From an uncultured Muribaculum sp. (GTDB lineage Bacteria; Bacteroidota; Bacteroidia; Bacteroidales; Muribaculaceae), in assembly GCA_910587665.1 (NCBI GenBank), contig CAJUMZ010000012.1, forward strand, positions 1-18,486: a stretch of 18,486 nt of DNA. Direction: 5' to 3'. Numbering within the stretch: position 1 is the stretch's first letter; each line of letters opens with the position of its first letter. Positions 12,527 through 18,486 of the stretch are shown piece by piece. A model generated the notes under the pieces. It was not told the origin of the DNA. It did no database searches and worked only from the letters and a program-made list of their open reading frames with translations. The translations under genes and the position numbers were made by a program.

Positions 12527-13839
12527 TTATGCAAGGCGGGATTCCTGACAGGGCAAAGGCTCCGGAAATAAGGGAGTTTGGCGAGTTGGTGATGCCTGAT
12601 GTGACAAAAAGTGTGCTTGACAACGGAATTCCGCTATACCGGCTTGATCACGGAAATCAGGAGGCATGTTGCCTAACCTGTGTTTGGCGTGGAGGTGTTG
12701 CCGAGTCAAGCGCGAAGTCGCTTCCGGCCCTTGTGCTTTCAATGATGAGGGAGGGTACGGCAAGCCACGACGGTGAAGAGATTGCAGATATAATCGAGTA
12801 TAATGGGGCCAAACTGTTTGTCTCGGCTGATTCCCACTTTTCCACGTTGAAACTGTATACTCTCAACTCGATGGCGGCAAATGTAATTCCGCTTTTGCCC
12901 GAGATGATGCTCGAACCGACTTTCCCTGAAAAAAACTTTGAGGTACTTAGGGAAAAGGTCGCCAAGAATGAGGAGATCAAGCGTGCCAAGGTGGAGGCGC
13001 AGGCGGCTATCGCTATCAACCGTATGGTGATGGGTGAGGGACATCCGCTTGCTGTAGACGAGACGCCGGAAGAGATACGCCGTTATACCCGCGATGATCT
13101 GTTGCGGTGGCACAAAAAAGTATTTACCCCCGTGGTGGATGATGCCGGAGAAAGCTCGATGACGCTGTTTCTTGCGGGTCGTATAACTCCTGAAATTGAG
13201 CGGCTTGTACGTGATCTGTTTGGCTCGATGCCGGTAAAGAGGGGGACACCGTTGCCTTTCAATATAGTTAAATTTGACTGTCGTGCGGTGGCTGAGGAGC
13301 GTATACGTGTCGACGGTGCGCTTCAAAGTGCCGTCAGGATGGCTGTCCCTGCTATAGGGAGGGAGCATCCAGATTATATAGCCTTGAGGTTGCTTGTGAT
13401 GGCTCTCGGAGGGTACTTCGGTAGCCGACTTATGAGCAATATCCGTGAAGACAAGGGATATACATATGGCATTAACTCCTATCTGCTCGGTTATCCTGAG
13501 GGCGGAATAATCGGTATAAGCAGTTCAACCGATAATTCCACGGTAGATCCTTTGATAGAGGAGACAATCAGGGAGATAAAACGTCTTTCGACCGGTGATT
13601 TTAAGGATGAGGAGATGAAGCGCCTTAAGCAGCATGCAATGTCGTCGCTTGCTTCGTCGCTTGACTCGCCATTTGATATAATGGATTATTATATTAACCG
13701 GTTGGTGGCATTTATCCCGCCGAAATATTTCGAGCGGCAAGTGGCCGCGGTGAAGTCTCTCACCGCCGAGGAGCTTGCGCGCGTTGCCCGCGAACACTTT
13801 TCACTCGATCGCCTTAACATCGCCGTAGCCGGTGCTTGA
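12523..13839 (+). CDS. M16-family protein lacking the HxxEH zinc motif
   Basis: This 438-residue protein has the M16 (pitrilysin/processing-peptidase) fold, with a first M16 half near 26-190 and a second (M16_C) half near 210-420. Where catalytic members read GLAHFLEHMLFKGT, this one reads SLPALVLSMMREGT (about 66-79), so both histidines and the glutamate of HxxEH are replaced (A69, L72, S73). The C-terminal SRLMSNIREDKGYTYGI keeps the Arg/Tyr motif of non-catalytic partner subunits. In known two-subunit M16 systems such a protein assists a catalytic partner, but no catalytic M16 gene is in this window. No clear signal peptide is seen. It overlaps kdsB by 4 nt; a second ATG at 12529 is an alternative start. 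Confidence 0.85.
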   Translation: MIMQGGIPDRAKAPEIREFGELVMPDVTKSVLDNGIPLYRLDHGNQEACCLTCVWRGGVAESSAKSLPALVLSMMREGTASHDGEEIADIIEYNGAKLFVSADSHFSTLKLYTLNSMAANVIPLLPEMMLEPTFPEKNFEVLREKVAKNEEIKRAKVEAQAAIAINRMVMGEGHPLAVDETPEEIRRYTRDDLLRWHKKVFTPVVDDAGESSMTLFLAGRITPEIERLVRDLFGSMPVKRGTPLPFNIVKFDCRAVAEERIRVDGALQSAVRMAVPAIGREHPDYIALRLLVMALGGYFGSRLMSNIREDKGYTYGINSYLLGYPEGGIIGISSSTDNSTVDPLIEETIREIKRLSTGDFKDEEMKRLKQHAMSSLASSLDSPFDIMDYYINRLVAFIPPKYFERQVAAVKSLTAEELARVAREHFSLDRLNIAVAGA

Positions 13840-13950
13840 CATCTGCTTTCTTCCGAGTCAAGAAATTCAGGAATATCTATGTGGTGATGAACAAAATGTG
13901 ATGGGGATACATTGTACTTAAATAAATTGGTTAATATAATACATCTGTTT

Positions 13951-14520
13951 ATGGTTACAATTCTTTATGCCCATCCCTATGCCAAGAGTTTCAATCATGC
14001 AATTCTTGAATCCGTAGAGAGTAAACTTAAATCGGAAAATAAGGATTATGAGGTAATTGACCTTTATGCCGATGGCTTCAATCCCGCTTTTGAGGCTGAA
14101 AGCCTTAGGCTTTACAGCAAAGGTGAGAGTGCTGATCCCCTTGTAAAGAAATATATTGAAATACTTCTACGCACCGACTCTCTCTTCATGATATTTCCCG
14201 TTTGGTGGGGAATGATGCCTGCAATTGTGAAAGGTTTCTTTGATAAGGTAATGCTTGTCGGAACTGCATATACCTATAATGACGCGGGTGCTCTTGTCCC
14301 GGATAAAATTAATGTGGAGCGCACCGTTATGTTTACAACTTCCCAATCGCCCACCGAGCTTTTTGAGCCTTTCTTCAATGAATACTTCAAAAATAGGGTG
14401 CTTGACGCGGTTGGATTTAGAAATCTTGAATGGTATAATTGCAGCGAAACTTCGTTGGGCTCACAGGAACACCGCGAAAAATTCCTGACATTAGTCAGTA
14501 CAAAGGTCCTTCCCCTGTAA
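13951..14520 (+). CDS. Flavodoxin-fold NAD(P)H oxidoreductase
   Basis: This 189-residue flavoprotein belongs to the NAD(P)H dehydrogenase (quinone)/Flavodoxin_2 class. Such enzymes bind FMN or FAD and reduce quinones or other small electrophiles, using NAD(P)H. Signs are VTILYAHPYAKSFNHAI at the N-terminus (phosphate-binding region), VIDLYADGFNPAF near 42-54, and LFMIFPVWWGMMPAIVKGFF near 81-100, the flavin-binding signature. An upstream start at 13912 would add 13 residues; I choose the ATG at 13951 because MVTILYAHP is the usual family start. It stands about 110 nt after the M16 gene and is probably transcribed separately. The substrate is unknown. Confidence 0.88.
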   Translation: MVTILYAHPYAKSFNHAILESVESKLKSENKDYEVIDLYADGFNPAFEAESLRLYSKGESADPLVKKYIEILLRTDSLFMIFPVWWGMMPAIVKGFFDKVMLVGTAYTYNDAGALVPDKINVERTVMFTTSQSPTELFEPFFNEYFKNRVLDAVGFRNLEWYNCSETSLGSQEHREKFLTLVSTKVLPL

Positions 14521-14564
14521 AAAGTCAGGATTACGCAGATAATAGTGTTAAATAGCAGTGTAAG

Positions 14565-14597
14565 TTTGTGTTTTTATTGAGATAATAAGTATTTTTG
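14565..14597 (+). promoter_or_regulatory. Consensus Bacteroidota promoter before the BspA-like gene
   Basis: TTTG (14565-14568), a 21-bp spacer and TATTTTTG (14590-14597) give a full -33/-7 match to TTTG-N19-21-TAnnTTTG. Transcription would start near 14604, just before the inverted-repeat-rich spacer, giving a leader of about 340 nt. Confidence 0.65.
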
Positions 14598-14603
14598 TGG
14601 CTG

Positions 14604-14880
14604 TCATCCACGGAAAGCCTGTTAGGGCAAGCGGGGATGGCGGATAATTTTTTGAAAAAGGGCGTTCTACGCTTTATCTTCATCATTCTGAAACTTCGCA
14701 ACTTTCCGGTTTACATGAAGATAATGCAGCAGGATGTCCATGTGGTGTAATCATTTTATCCCGTGAGGGATTGCTGATTATATCGGCGTGGGCTTTCCGT
14801 GTTGCTTATCCATGTAAATCGGGCAATGCGAAGGCCTCAGAATGATGGATAAGCCGACGAGGCTTCACGCCTTTTTGCTA
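14604..14880 (+). ncRNA. Candidate structured 5' leader or small RNA
   Basis: There is no gene in 14521-14942, but the stretch is dense with inverted repeats. A long imperfect stem pairs about 14654-14717 with 14811-14877. Its best part is CATTCTGA...TTTACATG (14684-14717) against CATGTAAA...TCAGAATG (14811-14844). Inside the loop, TAATCA (14748-14753) pairs with TGATTA (14775-14780), and ATCCC (14758-14762) with GGGAT (14767-14771) around GTGA. Competing pairings also exist: ACGGAAAGCC (14610-14619) with GGCTTTCCGT (14791-14800), and CTTATCCAT (14805-14813) with ATGGATAAG (14845-14853). Lying between a promoter and a large surface-protein gene, it may be a regulatory leader. I recognise no known riboswitch; it could instead be a mobile inverted-repeat element or a terminator for the oxidoreductase gene. 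Confidence 0.4.
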
Positions 14881-14942
14881 TGTAAAACCTTCTCTGTCAG
14901 AAGCCACCGGAGAGCCTAAGATAAAATAATAGAAAATATTTT

Positions 14943-17900
14943 ATGAAAAAATTATTGTTGTGTCTGATGCTACTTGCTGCTTTTAACGCAGAATCTAAGG
15001 ATTTTGAGTACGGAGGACTATGGTATAGGGTTATTTCTTCTACTGAACATACATGTGGCGTGATTCAGAAATATGATTCCACCGGAGCACTGATTGTCTA
15101 TGAAGGTGTCGTTAATATTCCATCGACAGTCGTTTCAGAGGGTGAATCCTATAATGTCACTACTGTAGAAATGAATGCCTTTGCTAAAAGTAAAGTGACA
15201 GAAGTAGATATTCCGGCAGGTGTACTTGAAATAAAAAATACTGCATTCATGAATTGTTTGACGCTAAAAAAAGTTACTATAGGCAAGGATGTAAATAATA
15301 TAGGATTGAGGATAAGAAAGAGCACGGTAGAATATCAAGATAATTCTGCATTTATGGGTTGCAGCGCGTTACAGGAAATAAATGTTAACCTTGATAATGA
15401 GGTTTATAGTTCTGTGAATGGCATTTTATATAATAAGAAGGGAAATGAACTATATTGCTATCCGGCGGGAAAGGAGTGTGAGAAATATGTTATTCCCGAA
15501 AGTGTTAAATTTATCCGAAATGATGCGTTTGACGGTGTGAAAATGGGAGAATTGGATTTTAATGGATTTAGCAATCTTCAACCGTTTATTTTTTATGGTA
15601 GTACAATTGAGAAGCTTGTTATCCCATCATACATTTCATCATTGCCCGGTGGCATTTTTGGTACGGTTAATTATTGTATAATTGAAAATGGTTCCACGAC
15701 ATTAGGTTTAAGTTATAATTATGATTGGGCTTGTTGGCCTTTTAAGTCAATTCCAAAAATTGAAATTTATAGAGAGGTTGTTGGCAGCACTTCATGGTCC
15801 AATGTAAGCGGGCAATGTCCATTTAAAGGTGGTGGTTTATGGTCTGTATTATGTGACTTTGAAGAGATACAGGATGATTTATTTTATGGTACCTACTGTA
15901 GTAAAATAGTACTGGGGGATAGGGTTAAGATAATAGGAGATAGAACATTTTCAAAATGTTATCTGGAATCTATCGTATTTCCTTCTGGTTTGCAAAAGAT
16001 TGGAGCAAGTTCGTTTAAAGATTGCTCAGAAATGACAAGCGTAATATTTAACGAGACATTAAAGGAAATTGGTGAATATGCTTTTGCCAATACGCATATA
16101 GAGGAAGTAGAGTTGCCATCATCTATTGAAAAAATTGGCACTTGTGCATTTGCAACTTATGATTTGCGTAAAGTTGTATGTAAGTCAATTATTCCGCCGG
16201 TAATCGAATCCAAATATGTGTTTGGATATAATAACGATAATTTGAGCCGAATTCAAGTGTACGTTCCGGCTTCTGCTTTGAATGTTTATAAAAACGCAGA
16301 AGGATGGAAAGATATTTTGAATATTCTGCCAATTCCTGGTTCAGAATCTATATTTCTCAAGGAAAGTTCAATTGCGATTACGTCAGGAGATAGTTATAAG
16401 TTAATTGCGACTACGATTCCGGAAGATGCGAAAATTACATGGGCTTCATCTGATGTAAATTGTGTTACTGTGGATGAAAACGGTGTTATTTGCGGATTAA
16501 AAGGAGGTAATGCTATAATTACAGCTACAATTTATGGTTCTGCAAAAGCTGAGTGCAATGTCACGGTTATGCAAGGTGCGACAGATTTAAAATTTGACAC
16601 TCATAAGCTAATTTTAAATGTAGGTGAGGAACATAGAATGTCCGCTACGGTATTGCCTGAAAATAGTGTTGATAAGGAAATTACTTGGAGTTCTTCTGAT
16701 AATCAGATTGCATCCGTGAATGCAGATGGCGTTATTATCGCGGTTAAGGCTGGTGTTGCAATGATAAAGGGATTAGTTAATAAGACAGTTACTGACAGTT
16801 GTAAGGTTAGTGTGGTTCAGCCCGCAGAAAAAGTTATTTTACCTGAAACACTTGAATTATTTCTTGGAAGAACAGCAAGGCTTACGGCAACGGTATTGCC
16901 TGATGACGTCACTGACAAGACAGTAACATGGTCTACGTCTGATGCGTCGGTAGCGACTGTCGATGCCGAGGGCAACGTGACCGCCGTGTCGGTCGGCGAG
17001 GCTACAATAACTGCGGCCTGCGGCGACAAGTCAGCTACGTGCAAGGTGACGGTAAGTCCTGTTCTTGCAGAGAGCATCGCCCTTGACAAGACCGAGCTTT
17101 CGCTTACCATAGGAGCATCTGCAAAACTTACAGCAACGGTATTGCCTGATGACGTGACCGACAAGACTATAGTTTGGACTACGTCGGATGCGTCGGTGGC
17201 CACTGTCGATGCCGAGGGCAACGTGACCGCCGTGTCGGTCGGCGAGGCTACAATAACTGCGGCCTGCGGCGACAAGTCAGCTACGTGCAAGGTGACGGTA
17301 AGTCCTGTTCTTGCAGAGAGCATCGCCCTTGACAAGACCGAGCTTTCGCTTACCATAGGAGCATCTGCAAAACTTACAGCAACGGTATTGCCTGATGACG
17401 TGACCGACAAGACTATAGTTTGGACTACGTCGGATGCGTCGGTGGCCACTGTCGATGCCGAGGGCAACGTGACCGCCGTGTCGGTCGGCGAGGCTACAAT
17501 AACTGCGGCCTGCGGCGACAAGTCAGCTACGTGCAAGGTGACGGTAAGTCCTGTTCTTGCAGAGAGCATCGCCCTTGACAAGACCGAGCTTTCGCTTACC
17601 ATAGGAGCATCTGCAAAACTTACAGCAACGGTATTGCCTGATGACGTGACCGACAAGACTATAGTTTGGACTACGTCGGATGCGTCGGTGGCCACTGTCG
17701 ATGCCGAGGGCAACGTGACCGCCGTGTCGGTCGGCGAGGCTACAATAACTGCGGCCTGCGGCGACAAGTCAGCTACGTGCAAGGTGACGGTAAGTCCTGT
17801 TCTTGCAGAGAGCATCGCCCTTGACAAGACCGAGCTTTCGCTTACAATAGGTGCATCTGCAAAACTTGCAGCCACAGTCCTCCCTGAGAATGTCACTGAC

Positions 17901-18486
17901 AAGACAGTAACATGGTCTACGTCTGATGCGTCGGTAGCGACTGTCGATGCCGAGGGCAACGTGACCGCCGTGTCGGTCGGCGAGGCTACAATAACTGCGG
18001 CCTGCGGCGACAAGTCAGCTACGTGCAAGGTGACGGTAAGTCCTGTTCTTGCAGAGAGCATCGCCCTTGACAAGACCGAGCTTTCGCTTACCATAGGAGC
18101 ATCTGCAAAACTTACAGCAACGGTATTGCCTGATGACGTGACCGACAAGACTATAGTTTGGACTACGTCGGATGCGTCGGTGGCCACTGTCGATGCCGAG
18201 GGCAACGTGACCGCCGTGTCGGTCGGCGAGGCTACAATAACTGCGGCCTGCGGCGACAAGTCAGCTACGTGCAAGGTGACGGTAAGTCCTGTTCTTGCAG
18301 AGAGCATCGCCCTTGACAAGACCGAGCTTTCGCTTACAATAGGTGCATCTGCAAAACTTGCAGCCACAGTCCTCCCTGAGAATGTCACTGACAAGACAGT
18401 AACATGGTCTACGTCTGATGCGTCGGTAGCGACTGTCGATGCCGAGGGCAACGTGACCGCCGTGTCGGTCGGCGAGGCTACAATAA
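14943..18486 (+). CDS. BspA-like LRR surface protein with tandem Ig-like (BIG2) repeats, 3'-truncated by the window
   Basis: The frame is open from the ATG at 14943 to the end of the window (1181 codons, no stop). The protein starts with a Sec signal (MKKLLLCLMLLAAFNAESKD). Residues about 40-455 hold BspA-type LRR_5 repeats, with phrases such as AFMNCLTLKKVTIGKDV, ESIVFPSGLQKIGASSFKDC and EEVELPSSIEKIGTCAFA. From residue 467 Ig-like BIG2 modules follow: two divergent ones (from 16341 and 16575), an 80-residue module from 16821, then nearly identical 82-residue modules from 17061, 17307, 17553, 17799 and 18045, and a partial one from 18291. Each contains WTTSDASVATVDAEGNVTAV or a close variant. 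BspA relatives are surface adhesins, so a binding role is inferred. The LRR part is strongly AT-rich while the Ig repeats are GC-rich, suggesting mosaic origin. Confidence 0.88.
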   Translation, partial: MKKLLLCLMLLAAFNAESKDFEYGGLWYRVISSTEHTCGVIQKYDSTGALIVYEGVVNIPSTVVSEGESYNVTTVEMNAFAKSKVTEVDIPAGVLEIKNTAFMNCLTLKKVTIGKDVNNIGLRIRKSTVEYQDNSAFMGCSALQEINVNLDNEVYSSVNGILYNKKGNELYCYPAGKECEKYVIPESVKFIRNDAFDGVKMGELDFNGFSNLQPFIFYGSTIEKLVIPSYISSLPGGIFGTVNYCIIENGSTTLGLSYNYDWACWPFKSIPKIEIYREVVGSTSWSNVSGQCPFKGGGLWSVLCDFEEIQDDLFYGTYCSKIVLGDRVKIIGDRTFSKCYLESIVFPSGLQKIGASSFKDCSEMTSVIFNETLKEIGEYAFANTHIEEVELPSSIEKIGTCAFATYDLRKVVCKSIIPPVIESKYVFGYNNDNLSRIQVYVPASALNVYKNAEGWKDILNILPIPGSESIFLKESSIAITSGDSYKLIATTIPEDAKITWASSDVNCVTVDENGVICGLKGGNAIITATIYGSAKAECNVTVMQGATDLKFDTHKLILNVGEEHRMSATVLPENSVDKEITWSSSDNQIASVNADGVIIAVKAGVAMIKGLVNKTVTDSCKVSVVQPAEKVILPETLELFLGRTARLTATVLPDDVTDKTVTWSTSDASVATVDAEGNVTAVSVGEATITAACGDKSATCKVTVSPVLAESIALDKTELSLTIGASAKLTATVLPDDVTDKTIVWTTSDASVATVDAEGNVTAVSVGEATITAACGDKSATCKVTVSPVLAESIALDKTELSLTIGASAKLTATVLPDDVTDKTIVWTTSDASVATVDAEGNVTAVSVGEATITAACGDKSATCKVTVSPVLAESIALDKTELSLTIGASAKLTATVLPDDVTDKTIVWTTSDASVATVDAEGNVTAVSVGEATITAACGDKSATCKVTVSPVLAESIALDKTELSLTIGASAKLAATVLPENVTDKTVTWSTSDASVATVDAEGNVTAVSVGEATITAACGDKSATCKVTVSPVLAESIALDKTELSLTIGASAKLTATVLPDDVTDKTIVWTTSDASVATVDAEGNVTAVSVGEATITAACGDKSATCKVTVSPVLAESIALDKTELSLTIGASAKLAATVLPENVTDKTVTWSTSDASVATVDAEGNVTAVSVGEATI
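17061..18486 (+). repeat. 246-bp in-frame tandem repeat array (Ig-like modules)
   Basis: Five full units and one partial unit repeat with an exact 246-bp period: the landmark GCAAGGTGAC recurs at 17041, 17287, 17533, 17779, 18025 and 18271. Units from 17061, 17307, 17553 and 18045 look identical. Units from 17799 and 18291 share a second version (ACAATAGGTGCATCTGC and CTCCCTGAGAATGTCACTG), so the order is A-A-A-B-A-B. The module at 16821-17060 is an 80-residue relative whose second half resembles B. Confidence 0.92.

Noticed and set aside
13835..13862. Hairpin after the M16 gene (CTTGAC/GTCAAG)
   Set aside because: The stem is only 6 bp with a 16-nt loop and no following T tract, too weak to call a terminator.
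16817..18451. Long open frame of 544 codons antisense to the Ig-like repeats
   Set aside because: It is a shadow. The 246-bp period is a multiple of three, so one stop-free antisense unit stays open through every copy. The sense frame has a signal peptide, LRR and BIG2 motifs.
1..18486. CRISPR array, rRNA or tRNA genes
   Set aside because: No short regularly spaced repeat-spacer pattern, cloverleaf or rRNA-like stretch was recognised. The only regular repeats are the operator palindromes, the TAGTGCCA pairs, the linker palindromes and the coding 246-bp array.

Overview
The window looks like chromosomal DNA of a gut Bacteroidota, most likely order Bacteroidales and plausibly a Muribaculaceae-like lineage. 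This is inferred from -7 promoter boxes of the TAnnTTTG type before several genes, start codons without a clear Shine-Dalgarno, a KdsB/lipid A type envelope operon, polysaccharide-degrading enzymes (GH43 plus CBM6, and PL10), a BspA-like leucine-rich surface protein with Ig-like repeats, and a secreted protein whose C-terminal tail resembles type IX secretion (T9SS) or cell-surface sorting tails. No rRNA, tRNA or CRISPR array was seen.

Region 1 (1-4955) is a small accessory island. It begins with non-coding DNA carrying paired TAGTGCCA repeats that resemble recombinase arm sites. Next is a three-gene HipBST-type toxin-antitoxin operon: HipB-like regulator, separate HipA N-subdomain, and HipA-family kinase with a Cys/His N-terminal motif. 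Its promoter carries three 18-bp palindromes spaced exactly 41 bp apart. A bidirectional terminator separates it from an oppositely oriented pair: a PDDEXK/YhcG (DUF1016) nuclease-like gene and a putative lipoprotein. The island ends in the C-terminal remnant of a tyrosine recombinase. A 32-bp near-identical direct repeat (424-455 and 4769-4800) brackets it and may be an att pair.

Region 2 (4956-7755) holds carbohydrate enzymes. A secreted GH43-CBM6 enzyme on the plus strand converges on, and overlaps by 19 nt, a minus-strand pair: PL10 pectate lyase followed by a small HExxH protein that starts in a 4-nt ATGA overlap.

Region 3 (7877-14520) begins with an unrecognised secreted protein. It is followed by a tight plus-strand operon: GT4 glycosyltransferase, UPF0104-type membrane protein, KdsB and an M16-family protein lacking its zinc motif. 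Overlaps of 14, 4 and 4 nt suggest translational coupling and a shared envelope or glycolipid role. A flavodoxin-fold NAD(P)H oxidoreductase comes next.

Region 4 (14521-18486) has a consensus Bacteroidota promoter, a roughly 280-nt spacer full of inverted repeats that looks like a structured 5' leader or ncRNA, and the 5' part of a large BspA-like gene. This gene ends the window inside a run of nearly identical 246-bp (82-residue) Ig-like repeats. The most notable signals are the helically phased operator array of the HipBST locus, the att-like bracketing of the island, the structured leader and the near-identical tandem Ig repeats.
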